Below the pieces are notes generated by a model. It searched no databases, was not told the origin of the DNA, and saw only the letters and a program-made list of their open reading frames with translations. Made by a program: the position numbers and the translations under genes. 64,000 nucleotides of DNA from Larkinella sp051857545 (GTDB taxonomy: Bacteria; Bacteroidota; Bacteroidia; Cytophagales; Spirosomataceae): the NCBI RefSeq assembly GCF_051857545.1, contig NZ_JBPZHB010000002.1, positions 186,001 through 250,000 of the forward strand, given 5' to 3'. Below are positions 17,549 through 26,692 of the stretch, in pieces. Position 1 is the first letter of the stretch. Each line of letters begins with the position of its first letter.

Positions 17549-19750
17549 TTAAAGCGGCATATTTACAGCACTGAAATCCTTCAGCAACGCCAGGACTTCC
17601 TGAACGTTTTCAACCCGATGAGCAGCATGGGTACTGCCGGGACCAACCTTGACGGTATATTGGTTTTCCAGCGTCAGAGCCGTAAACATATCTTCATCGG
17701 TGCGGTCATCGCCGATGGCCAGCACAAAGTCGTAGGGTCGGGCCAGTGACAACTGCTTGGCCACCTTGCCTTTATCGGTTTCGGTGCTTTTGATTTCGAC
17801 CACGCAATTGCCGTCGATCACCCGCAACTGGTAGGGCAGCAGATTTTCGAGCGTGGTGATCAACTCGCGGGACCGCACAAAGCCGGTTTCCGATTCAGCA
17901 GAGCGATAATGCCAGGCCAGCGAATGGCTTTTTTCTTCAATAAATGAACCGGGGCAGCGGGTTACGAAATCGATCAGAACCGGGCTGACAATCTGCTTCC
18001 ACGAACCGTCGTCCAGAATATCCCGTCGCCACAATCCCTGCTGCTTGATGTACGAACCGTGTTCGGCCACCATGTCGATGGGCAGAAAACCCAGCCATTC
18101 GTCGAGCGTCTGCTGGTCGCGGCCGCTGATGATCACCACGTAATTTTCCCGGCGGCTCGCCAGCCTGCCCAGCACGTTGATCACTTCGATGGGCGGAGCT
18201 GCCAGTTCCGGTTTGGTCTTGTAGTTCACCAGCGTGCCGTCATAGTCGAGCAGCAACAGCCGCGAACGGGCCTGCGCGTAGCGTTCCTGGAGGGAGAAGT
18301 TGGGTTGTGATTTCAAGAGTGGGGCGGGCTCAGTCTGTTGGGAGCTTTGAAGATTCAATAAACAGTCGACAAAACTGCCGGCCCATTTTTTGACATCGTA
18401 TTCTTTCAATCGTCGCTGCATGATGGCAATCCGGCGGGCCTGTTCCTCCGGTTCCATTTCCAGGGCAATTTTCATTTTGTCGGCCACTTCATTTTCATCC
18501 ATCGGATTGATATGCAGGGCGGTGCTCATTTCGTTGGCGGCTCCGGTCATTTCACTCAGAATCAACACGCCCTGGTGGTCTTTGCGGGCTGCCACAAACT
18601 CCTTGGCAACCAGGTTCATCCCGTCGCGAATGGGCGTGATCAGGGCCACATCGCAGGCCGTATAGAGTGCAAGCAACTGCGGAAAAGGCACCGAACCGTA
18701 GCGATAGACAATGGGCCGCCAGATCAGGGTTCCGTATTTTCCGTTGATTCGCCCGACGGCTTGTTCGATCATTACTTTCCGTTCGCCGTATTTCAGAATT
18801 TCATCGCGGGAGGGCACCACCACCAGGATAAACGTCAACCGCTCCGTCCATTCGGGGTAGCGTCGCAAGAAGGCTTCCAGCGCATCGAGACGCTGCATGA
18901 CGCCCTTGGTGTAATCCAGCCGGTCAACCGAAAAAATGATCTTATTATCTTTGTAGGCATTCTTCAAAGCCGCGCGCTCTTCCACCACATCCGCGTTGTC
19001 GTAGGCGTCGTGATAGAGCGAATAATTGATGCCGACCGGAAACGAATCCGACTGAATAAGCCGGTTCTGGTAATTAATCTTCCATATTTTGTGCTGAACA
19101 CCCAGATTGATCTGGACGGATTGCAGAAAATGGATGTTGTAGTCGTTGGTATGAAAGCCGACCAGATCGGCCCCCAGCAGGCCCGTTAACAGGTATTCCT
19201 TGCATTTCTGGGGCAGAATCCGGATCAATTCGTAGGAAGGGAAGGGGATGTGCAGGAAAAAACCGATGGTGGCGTCGGGCTTTTTTTCACGGATCAACCT
19301 CGGCAACCCCATAAAATGATAGTCGTGTACCCAAACGATGTCCTGGGGTTTCATCAGTTGTGAAACGGCTTCACTAACCGCTTCGTTGGCTTTCTGGTAA
19401 GCCACGAAATCCTTTTCCTGGTAGTCGACATACGTCGTGAAATAGTGAAAAAGGGGCCAGATGACCGAATTGGAAAAACCGTTGTAGAAATCCTGCTGAA
19501 TTTTGCGGTCTAAAAAAACCGGGACATACTCAAAGTCATCGTTGACGAGGTGTTTGTGCTTTTCCCAGGTTCGGCGGGAGAAATCGGCGCAGCCTACCCA
19601 AACCGGTTTTTCACTGGCGCCTTTGAAATCCAGGGACTTCATGGCCGTTACCAATCCTCCTGAGGAAGCTTTCAGCGTCGTACTACCGGAGGTGGTTTCA
19701 AAGGCAAAAGGGAGCCGATACGAAACGATGATAAGTCTATTGTTCTTCAT
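17549..19750 (-). CDS. otsAB: Bifunctional trehalose-6-phosphate synthase / phosphatase (OtsA-OtsB fusion)
   Basis: 733 aa. Residues about 1-470 are a GT20 glucosyltransferase: SSGGLVTAMKSL near the N-terminus, WVHDYHFMGLPRLIRE, FFLHIPFPSYE, SVDRLDYTKGVMQRL and LITPIRDGMNLVAKEFVA. Residues about 500-730 are a HAD phosphatase with LLLDYDGTLVNY (nucleophile motif DxDGT), VIISGRDQQTL and AIGDDRTDEDMF. Together they make trehalose from UDP-glucose and glucose-6-phosphate via trehalose-6-phosphate in the cytoplasm. The gene lies 199 bases downstream of treS-mak on the same strand, next to a trehalase, so one locus covers synthesis and breakdown. Confidence 0.96.
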   Translation of the reverse strand: MKNNRLIIVSYRLPFAFETTSGSTTLKASSGGLVTAMKSLDFKGASEKPVWVGCADFSRRTWEKHKHLVNDDFEYVPVFLDRKIQQDFYNGFSNSVIWPLFHYFTTYVDYQEKDFVAYQKANEAVSEAVSQLMKPQDIVWVHDYHFMGLPRLIREKKPDATIGFFLHIPFPSYELIRILPQKCKEYLLTGLLGADLVGFHTNDYNIHFLQSVQINLGVQHKIWKINYQNRLIQSDSFPVGINYSLYHDAYDNADVVEERAALKNAYKDNKIIFSVDRLDYTKGVMQRLDALEAFLRRYPEWTERLTFILVVVPSRDEILKYGERKVMIEQAVGRINGKYGTLIWRPIVYRYGSVPFPQLLALYTACDVALITPIRDGMNLVAKEFVAARKDHQGVLILSEMTGAANEMSTALHINPMDENEVADKMKIALEMEPEEQARRIAIMQRRLKEYDVKKWAGSFVDCLLNLQSSQQTEPAPLLKSQPNFSLQERYAQARSRLLLLDYDGTLVNYKTKPELAAPPIEVINVLGRLASRRENYVVIISGRDQQTLDEWLGFLPIDMVAEHGSYIKQQGLWRRDILDDGSWKQIVSPVLIDFVTRCPGSFIEEKSHSLAWHYRSAESETGFVRSRELITTLENLLPYQLRVIDGNCVVEIKSTETDKGKVAKQLSLARPYDFVLAIGDDRTDEDMFTALTLENQYTVKVGPGSTHAAHRVENVQEVLALLKDFSAVNMPL

Positions 19751-19820
19751 AATGAATGGTTTATACTAATCACGTCGAGTAATTAAATAAGACCATTTAG
19801 CGTGGAATGGTTCGGGAAAC

Positions 19821-19849
19821 ACCCGGATTAGAAAAATTCTAATCCGGGT
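19821..19849. terminator. 13-bp perfect hairpin between treS-mak and otsAB
   Basis: ACCCGGATTAGAA (19821-19833) and TTCTAATCCGGGT (19837-19849) pair perfectly around AAA. It lies after the treS-mak stop and 71 bases before the otsAB start on the minus strand. There is no clear U-run on either side, so it may be a Rho-type pause/terminator, an mRNA stabiliser or a leader hairpin. Confidence 0.5.
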
Positions 19850-19949
19850 AATAACCATTTCCAGAATGCTAAATTTGTTATTTAAATTTCTGACCCACAA
19901 TGAATTGTACGATAGTCAGAGATTTGCCTATTCGGTTTTGAACGGCTTT

Positions 19950-22900
19950 TCAATCAAGAATTGCTTTGATGATTCGAACCGGTGCCAGCACCCGGTCCGG
20001 GCGGTTGGCCAGGTCATCATTGAGGTCAAACATGGCTCGTTCCAGCAGATAAGCTTCCAGCATAACCCGCAGGTCGGCCCGGTTTTTTGGATAGAAATTC
20101 GCTTCCTCAACGGTGTCGAGGTACGCTTTCAGGAAGATCTGGCTGATCTGGTACGCCCACCAGTCGGCAAACGGTAGCAGGTTTTTAATGTCCTCTTTCG
20201 GAACCTGGTTGGTGGCCAGAAAACCTTCGTATGCAACGTAATAAAACGACCGGATCATGGCGGCAGCGTCCCGCAATGGCGACCGCTTGATGCGCCGGGT
20301 GCTGAAACTCCGCAGCGGATTCCCGCCAAAATCCTGAATGGCAAGGTCCCGGCCCGTCAGCAGCACCTGCCCCAGGTGGTAATTCCCGTGAATCCGAATT
20401 TTCAGCGCATCCAGTTTGTGGTCATAAATCCGCTTCATGGCAGCCAAAACCGCCTGTTTTTTACCCAGAATGTCCTCCACTTCCCGGCGGCTGTCGACTG
20501 GCAAATCCTTCAGGTTTTTGGTCTGGCTCTGGTAACTTTCCCGAACAAGCGACTGCATACCGGAAAACAGCGACCGCTGGTAGTGCAGCGAGAATTCCTC
20601 GGGGGCAAAGTCCTTGTTGGTCGTGTTGGCCAGTGCCAGATGCATCTGACCCGTTCGAATACCCAGCAGCCGGGCCTCTTCCGAGGCCGTGCCGCCCAGC
20701 AATTCCCGGCTTTCGACGGTTAACTCATCAAAGCTGGAGGGTTCGCTCCAACTTCCCTGGCGACCAATCAGAGCCAGTGTTTCTTTGTTCCGAGCCAGAA
20801 TCCGCTCGATGAAGTTGTGAATCCGTTCCAGCATGAAACTATGGCCGTCGCCGTGGTTTTCCACCATCACCTCCATCATTCCCAACGCAATCGAGCCTTT
20901 CTCAGACTGCCATTCGATGGTACCGATAAACGATGGAACGTACTCGAAATGGGCTTCATCACTCAAAAACCGGGTGATTTCCACGTCCGGGTTCAGGTTC
21001 CAGTCCACTTTCCGGTACATTTTCAGGAAAAACTGGTTGTCGTAGGCAATGGCCGTATAATCCCGGTCGGCGGTGTGCATTTTGGATTTGATGTCTCCGG
21101 CGTTCAATGGGTAGCTTTTCAGCTTGTCGTTCCCGGTAAAAACCAGCTTGCCATTTTTGGCTGGAATGGCCTGATTCGCGGCCATTTTGGTGAAGAGCAA
21201 CTGATGCAACTTGGCGGTAAAGAAAGCATCGCAGAGCAACCCGTCCTGGTCGCCAAGCCTTAGCGTTGCCAAAACCGCCTGCGGACAACTTGTGGCGATC
21301 TGGCTGGCCCGGTCACCCTGCACGAACACGACCGGAACCTGATACAATTCGGGCAAACCCTGTTCATACGACACCTCCACCAAGAGGAGCGAGCCGGTTT
21401 TGTCGTCCAGATGGATAACGGCCTGATCGGTGATGGCAAAACTGTCGATTTCCCGGCCTTTGCCGATAAACCAGTGGGCTTTCGTCATGTAGTTCGGCAG
21501 AATCTCGTTTTCGAGCGTCGTCCGCGCTTTGGTCAGCGTCAGGTCTTCCCATTTCGCCAGCGTCAGCGACGGCAATGCATTTTCCAGATCAACATCCGGG
21601 TGTGCTTTTTGCAGCGAAAACCACTGGTAATCATAGGGCGCGAGCGTAAACGGATACGGGCTGTCTTCCCGAATGACCGGGAACCGGTTTTTGCTGAACA
21701 GTTCAACCGGCCGGTAGCCTTTGTAGTCGACCAGATCGATCTCCGCCGGTTGCGAGTGTTTGGACAGGTTGACCACAATCAGCAACGTCTCGTCTTCGTA
21801 GCTGCGGGTAAAGGCCAGCACTTTCGGATTTTCGACGTTCAGAAACTTCAGATTCCCCCGCCCAAACGCTTTGTACCGCTTGCGCATGTTGATCATGCGT
21901 TTCGTAAACCACAGCAGCGACGACGTGTTTTGCCACTGCGTTTCCACATTCACGGCTTCGTAATGGTAGGCCGGATCGAGAATCACCGGCAGGTACAGCT
22001 TCTGCGGATTGGTTACCGAAAAACCGGCATTCCGGTCGGGCGACCACTGCATCGGGGTCCGAACGCCGTCGCGGTCGCCCAAGTACACATTATCACCCAT
22101 GCCGATTTCGTCGCCGTAATACAAAACCGGGGTGCCAGCCAGCGAAAACAGCAGACTGTTCAGCAACTCGATTTTCCGACGGTCGTTGTCCATCAGCGGG
22201 GCCAACCGGTGCCGAATACCCAGGTTGATGCGCGCTTTCGGGTTTTTGGCGTACATCTTATACATGTAATCCCGCTCGTCGTCGGTCACCATTTCGAGCG
22301 TCAATTCGTCGTGGTTTCGGAGGAAAATGGCCCACTGGCAGGTTTCCGGAATGTCGGGCGTCTGGTCGAAAATGTCGGTAATCGGATAGCGGTCTTCCAT
22401 CTGAACGGCCATAAACATCCGGGGCATCACCGGAAAATGGTAGTTCATGTGGCACTCATCGCCGTCGCCGAAATACGATGCCGAATCTTCCGGCCACATA
22501 TTGGCCTCGGCCAGAAAAATGGTTCCCGGAAAATGCTCGTCGATGTGTTTCCGCAGTGTTTTCAGGTACGCATGCGTTTCCGCCAGATTTTCGCCGTTGG
22601 TGCCTTCCCGTTCAAAAAGATAGGGTACGGCGTCGAGCCGAAAACCGTCCACGCCCATCTTACACCAGTAATCCAGAATTTTGATGATTTCGTCCTGAAC
22701 CAGCGGATTGTCGTAGTTTAAGTCGGGTTGGTGGTGGAAAAACCGGTGCCAGTAGTATTGCTGGGCCACGGGGTCCCAGGTCCAGTTGGAGGCTTCGAAA
22801 TCCTGGAAAATAATCCGGACATCCTTGTATTGACTGGGGTCGTCGGTCCAGACGTAATAGTCGCGTTCCGGTGAGCCTTTCGGTGCTTTTCGCGCCCGCT

Positions 22901-23261
22901 GAAACCACGGGTGTTGATCGGAGGTATGGTTGATGACGAGTTCTGTTATCACTTTCAGGTTGCGGTTGTGCGCTTCCTGCAAAAATTCCTGAAACTGCTC
23001 GATGTTCCCGTACGACGGATTGATGCTGTAATAATCGGCGATGTCATAGCCATCGTCGCGCAGAGGTGACGGGTAGAAGGGCAGCACCCAGATGGCCGTA
23101 ACGCCCAGATCCTGCAAATAATCCAGTTTTTCCAGCAATCCCCCGAAATCCCCTATGCCATCGCCACTGCTGTCGCGAAAGGCTTTAATGTGTAATTCGT
23201 AGATGATGGCATCTTTATACCAGTGGAGTTTATCGTCTAAGCCTGCTTTGTTCGTCGCCAT
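19950..23261 (-). CDS. treS: Trehalose synthase (maltose alpha-glucosyltransferase) fused to maltokinase
   Basis: 1103 aa. Residues about 10-555 are a GH13 trehalose synthase: GDFGGLLEKLDYLQDLGVTA start of barrel, VDGFRLDAVPYL (nucleophile Asp), IFLAEANMWPED (acid Glu), FLRNHDELTLEM (third acidic residue) and PVLYYGDEIGMGD. Residues about 560-1103 are a maltokinase-like (Mak/Pep2) domain ending with KRSPLRDAAAMIRSFYYVAYEGFL. TreS interconverts maltose and trehalose and Mak phosphorylates maltose for glycogen synthesis. The kinase loop reads HGNYHLGQVL (His958, Asn960) and DFGGNP (977-982), where HGD and DFEGEP are usual, so kinase activity deserves a test. It is divergent from trehalase, with a 133-bp spacer. 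Confidence 0.94.
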   Translation of the reverse strand: MATNKAGLDDKLHWYKDAIIYELHIKAFRDSSGDGIGDFGGLLEKLDYLQDLGVTAIWVLPFYPSPLRDDGYDIADYYSINPSYGNIEQFQEFLQEAHNRNLKVITELVINHTSDQHPWFQRARKAPKGSPERDYYVWTDDPSQYKDVRIIFQDFEASNWTWDPVAQQYYWHRFFHHQPDLNYDNPLVQDEIIKILDYWCKMGVDGFRLDAVPYLFEREGTNGENLAETHAYLKTLRKHIDEHFPGTIFLAEANMWPEDSASYFGDGDECHMNYHFPVMPRMFMAVQMEDRYPITDIFDQTPDIPETCQWAIFLRNHDELTLEMVTDDERDYMYKMYAKNPKARINLGIRHRLAPLMDNDRRKIELLNSLLFSLAGTPVLYYGDEIGMGDNVYLGDRDGVRTPMQWSPDRNAGFSVTNPQKLYLPVILDPAYHYEAVNVETQWQNTSSLLWFTKRMINMRKRYKAFGRGNLKFLNVENPKVLAFTRSYEDETLLIVVNLSKHSQPAEIDLVDYKGYRPVELFSKNRFPVIREDSPYPFTLAPYDYQWFSLQKAHPDVDLENALPSLTLAKWEDLTLTKARTTLENEILPNYMTKAHWFIGKGREIDSFAITDQAVIHLDDKTGSLLLVEVSYEQGLPELYQVPVVFVQGDRASQIATSCPQAVLATLRLGDQDGLLCDAFFTAKLHQLLFTKMAANQAIPAKNGKLVFTGNDKLKSYPLNAGDIKSKMHTADRDYTAIAYDNQFFLKMYRKVDWNLNPDVEITRFLSDEAHFEYVPSFIGTIEWQSEKGSIALGMMEVMVENHGDGHSFMLERIHNFIERILARNKETLALIGRQGSWSEPSSFDELTVESRELLGGTASEEARLLGIRTGQMHLALANTTNKDFAPEEFSLHYQRSLFSGMQSLVRESYQSQTKNLKDLPVDSRREVEDILGKKQAVLAAMKRIYDHKLDALKIRIHGNYHLGQVLLTGRDLAIQDFGGNPLRSFSTRRIKRSPLRDAAAMIRSFYYVAYEGFLATNQVPKEDIKNLLPFADWWAYQISQIFLKAYLDTVEEANFYPKNRADLRVMLEAYLLERAMFDLNDDLANRPDRVLAPVRIIKAILD

Positions 23262-23394
23262 ATTTCTCTCGTCAAAAGTCCCGTTTCAATCAGTCTACCT
23301 ATTAAAACTAACTTCTACGGGAGCGAGATGTTTGGGAAAACCTTGAAACGTCTTTCGGGGTTACTGAAATAGAGACGCATAAAAAAACGGTACC

Positions 23395-24954
23395 ATGCTC
23401 CCACCAACCCATCAGACGGCTCCGGCACCGGATGTCGTATTTGGCGATTTTTTTCTGGATGTTCAATTGAGCGGTATTTTCCCCGACTCGAAAACCTTCG
23501 TGGACAGTGTCCCGCTGATGGCCCCCGAGGCTATTCTGGCCCAGTATGAAGCTCAGAAAAATAAACCCAATTTTTACCTGAAAGCGTTTGTCGACCAGCA
23601 TTTTACGCTGCCCGATTCACCCGCGTCCGGTTATGTCAGCGACGCCACGATGACGACCACGGCCCACATTGATCAGCTTTGGGACGTCCTGACACGCGAC
23701 CCGGATGTGCCGGTGGAAGGCAGTTCGCGGTTGCCGCTGCCCCATCCGTATGTCGTGCCGGGCGGGCGGTTTCGCGAAATTTTTTACTGGGATAGTTACT
23801 TTACGCTGCTGGGACTCAAACAGGCGGGGCGGATCAATCTGATTCGGAACATGGTCGATAATTTTGCATACCTGATCGATACGTACGGTTTTATTCCGAA
23901 CGGCAACCGAACCTATTTCCTCAGCCGTTCACAACCGCCGGTTTTTGCCCTAATGGTGCAGTTGCTGGCCGAACTGGACGGCCCTGATGTGCTGGCGCGC
24001 TACCTGCCTCGTCTGCAAAAAGAATATACGTTCTGGATGCAAGGCAGTGAATTGTTAAACGTAGATCATCCGTTTGAGCAGCGCGTGGCCCGGCTGGAAA
24101 ACGGCACGGTGCTAAACCGGTATTTTGACCCAACACCCCGCCCCCGCGCCGAGGCTTATCGCAAGGAAGTGGAACTGACGGAAGCTGCCAATGCGGTCGG
24201 GATCGAGTCTACGGTTTTTTACGGCCATTTGCGGGCCGCCTGTGAGTCGGGTTGGGATTTCAGCAGCCGCTGGTTCAGAGACGGGCAGACGATGGCCACC
24301 ACCAGCGCGGCCACCCTGCTACCGGTCGATCTGAACTGTATTCTCTATTCGCTGGAACGGACCTTGCGTGACGCCTACCACCAAGCCGGTGACGGGACGG
24401 CGTCGGAGCGGTTTGAACACCTGGCCGAAAGCCGGAAAACCGCCCTTTTGCAGACGTTTTGGGATCAGGACCGGGGCTTTTATTTTGATTATGACCTGGT
24501 TACTAACCGGCGGACGACTGCCCAAACGCTGGCGGCTGCTTTTCCGTTGTTTTTCGGACTGGCTACGCCCGAACAGGCGCAGGGTGTTCATGACCGGCTG
24601 CGAAACGATTTTTTGAAACCCGGTGGCTGGGTGACGACCCTAATTCGATCCGGGCAGCAGTGGGATTCGCCGAACGGCTGGGCGCCCTTGCAGTGGATTG
24701 TGTATAAAGGACTTATGAACTACGGTTTTTCGGAAACGGCCACCGAAGGACGAGACCGCTGGCTGGCCCTTAATGACCGGGTTTTCCGGGAAACCGGTAA
24801 AATGATGGAAAAATATAATGTGGAAGATGATACACTGATGGCAGGCGGGGGCTATTACCCGAATCAGGACGGTTTTGGCTGGACCAATGGCGTTTACCGG
24901 CAATTGATGGGCGAAAAACTGGGTGAAACCGCGCTGGCAGATCAACCGGTATAG
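23395..24954 (+). CDS. treA: Cytoplasmic GH37 alpha,alpha-trehalase with an altered catalytic position
   Basis: 519 aa, without a signal peptide. Both GH37 signatures are present: PGGRFREIFYWDSY (122-135) and QWDSPNGWAP (422-431). ESGWDFSSRWF (284-294) contains the expected acid Asp288. The segment that in E. coli TreA reads GGGGEYPLQDGFGWTNG is here GGGYYPNQDGFGWTNG (484-499), so Tyr487 occupies the place of the catalytic base Glu, from my memory of the family. If correct, activity may be reduced or changed. It is transcribed away from treS-mak and followed by pyruvate kinase 128 bases later. Confidence 0.9.
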   Translation: MLPPTHQTAPAPDVVFGDFFLDVQLSGIFPDSKTFVDSVPLMAPEAILAQYEAQKNKPNFYLKAFVDQHFTLPDSPASGYVSDATMTTTAHIDQLWDVLTRDPDVPVEGSSRLPLPHPYVVPGGRFREIFYWDSYFTLLGLKQAGRINLIRNMVDNFAYLIDTYGFIPNGNRTYFLSRSQPPVFALMVQLLAELDGPDVLARYLPRLQKEYTFWMQGSELLNVDHPFEQRVARLENGTVLNRYFDPTPRPRAEAYRKEVELTEAANAVGIESTVFYGHLRAACESGWDFSSRWFRDGQTMATTSAATLLPVDLNCILYSLERTLRDAYHQAGDGTASERFEHLAESRKTALLQTFWDQDRGFYFDYDLVTNRRTTAQTLAAAFPLFFGLATPEQAQGVHDRLRNDFLKPGGWVTTLIRSGQQWDSPNGWAPLQWIVYKGLMNYGFSETATEGRDRWLALNDRVFRETGKMMEKYNVEDDTLMAGGGYYPNQDGFGWTNGVYRQLMGEKLGETALADQPV

Positions 24955-25082
24955 CCGAAAAAGCGGGGGGGGGAAGGCATTTTTTAGCATTGATTATACA
25001 ACCTTTACAGAAAATTTGCTGGATTGTCGGAAAGGGTTGCTTATTTTGCACCTGTATGGTCTACTGACTTCTGTCAAATTCT

Positions 25083-26522
25083 ATGTCATTGAAAAAAACC
25101 AAGATTGTTGCCACGGTCGGCCCGGCGTCCGACACCAAAGAAAAACTGCTGGCTTTGGCCCGCGCCGGTGTGAATGTTTTCCGGCTGAATTTTTCCCACG
25201 GCACACACGAAGATCATTTAGCCCGCATCAAAAGCATCCGGGAAATCAACGCTGAATACGGCCTGAACCTCGCCATCCTGCAGGATTTGCAGGGCCCCAA
25301 GATCCGCATCGGCAAAGTCGAGGATGAAAGCGGGGTGATGATTTATTCCGGTAATAAGCTGGTCTTCACCAATGATGACATCATTGGAACGGCCGAACGC
25401 GTCAGTACGCCCTATAAAGGCATGTTCCGCGACGTCCGAAATGGCGAGCGCATTCTGCTGGATGATGGCAAACTGGAGGTAAAAGTAATCGGTACGGACG
25501 GCACCGATGTCATCACGGAAGTGGTGTATGGCGGATTGCTGAAATCGAAAAAAGGGGTCAACCTGCCCAATACGAAGGTTTCGATGCCTTCGGTAACCGA
25601 GAAAGATTTCGAAGACCTGGACTTTGGTCTGCAACACGAAGTGGACTGGATTGCCCTGTCGTTCGTGCGGCAGGCGTCCGAGATTCTGGAAATTAAAGAG
25701 TACATCCGGGCGCGGGGTAAATCCTGTCGGGTGATTGCCAAACTCGAAAAACCGGAAGCGATTCAGAACATCGACGAAATCATTGCCGCTACCGACGGTG
25801 TCATGGTGGCCCGGGGTGACTTGGGCGTTGAACTGCCCGCCGAAGAGGTTCCGATGATTCAGAAAATGATCGTCGAGAAATCGAACAAGGCGGCAAAACC
25901 GGTGATCGTGGCGACGCAGATGCTCGAAAGCATGATCGACGCGCCCCGTCCAACCCGGGCGGAGATCAACGACGTTGCCAACTCCGTGTTAGACGGAGCC
26001 GATGCCGTGATGCTCAGTGCCGAAACCGCGTCGGGTAAATACCCGATTCTGGCGGTCGAAAACATGGCCAACACCATCCTGAAAGTGGAAGAACTGAGCG
26101 ATAAAATTTACTACCGCTACCACGCTTTCGTCAACGAACAGCCGGGTAAGAACGTCCTGAACGACAATGTCGTGATGAGCGCGTGCCGGTTGGCGCGTGA
26201 CACCAAAGCCAAAGCGGTGATCGGAATTACGACCTCGGGCTACACAGCCTTCCGGTTGTCGCACCACCGCCCGAAAGCCGGTCTGTACGTTTTTACGTCC
26301 AACAAAACCATGATGAACGCGCTCGCGCTCTATTGGGGGGTGCAGGTGATGCCCTATGAGCCTAACCCGGAAAACACGGTGGATCAGACGGTTTCCGAAA
26401 TCAAGGATCTGCTGGTGAAGCAGGGCGTGCTGAAGTCAGGTGATATTTTCATCAATACGCTCAGTATGCCGTTGATGGAAAACCTGAAAACGAACACCGT
26501 GAAGCTGAGTGTCGTGGAGTAG
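25083..26522 (+). CDS. pyk: Pyruvate kinase
   Basis: 479 aa. The N-terminal KTKIVATVGPAS and NVFRLNFSHG, the active-site strand IAKLEKPEAIQNIDEII, and VARGDLGVELPAEEVPMIQK with its metal ligands are all intact. ATQMLESMI and RAEINDVANSVLDGADAVMLSAETA (written in part) follow, and the C-terminal effector domain is present to residue 479. It converts phosphoenolpyruvate and ADP to pyruvate and ATP in the last step of glycolysis. It is on the same strand as trehalase but has its own 128-bp leader. A large purine-rich inverted repeat lies just after the stop. Confidence 0.97.
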   Translation: MSLKKTKIVATVGPASDTKEKLLALARAGVNVFRLNFSHGTHEDHLARIKSIREINAEYGLNLAILQDLQGPKIRIGKVEDESGVMIYSGNKLVFTNDDIIGTAERVSTPYKGMFRDVRNGERILLDDGKLEVKVIGTDGTDVITEVVYGGLLKSKKGVNLPNTKVSMPSVTEKDFEDLDFGLQHEVDWIALSFVRQASEILEIKEYIRARGKSCRVIAKLEKPEAIQNIDEIIAATDGVMVARGDLGVELPAEEVPMIQKMIVEKSNKAAKPVIVATQMLESMIDAPRPTRAEINDVANSVLDGADAVMLSAETASGKYPILAVENMANTILKVEELSDKIYYRYHAFVNEQPGKNVLNDNVVMSACRLARDTKAKAVIGITTSGYTAFRLSHHRPKAGLYVFTSNKTMMNALALYWGVQVMPYEPNPENTVDQTVSEIKDLLVKQGVLKSGDIFINTLSMPLMENLKTNTVKLSVVE

Positions 26523-26532
26523 AGAGAGAAGA

Positions 26533-26692
26533 GTTGTTTCGCGGAGTTAAGCGGAGAAAAAAGGAGTTGAGCGGAGAGAATTTCTCTGTTTAACTCCTTT
26601 TTTCTCTGATAAACCGCTCGGGCGGCCCCGTCTGTGTAATAACTCACTCCGCTAAACTCTGACATCCTCCGCTACTCTCTGCGAAACAACCG
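26533..26692. repeat. Inverted ~10-nt-period repeat (CGGAGTTAAG type) after pyk
   Basis: The left side carries decamer-like units CGGAGTTAAG, CGGAGAAAAA, AGGAGTTGAG, CGGAGAGAAT from 26541. A partial complement (CTCTGTTTAACTCC...) follows at 26584-26613. A second complement (ACTCACTCCGC...CTCTGCGAAACAAC) lies at 26642-26692 and matches the left edge GTTGTTTCGC. The structure separates convergent pyk and the DUF5690 gene, and its right part runs into the last dozen codons of that gene. It may terminate transcripts from both sides. Confidence 0.75.
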
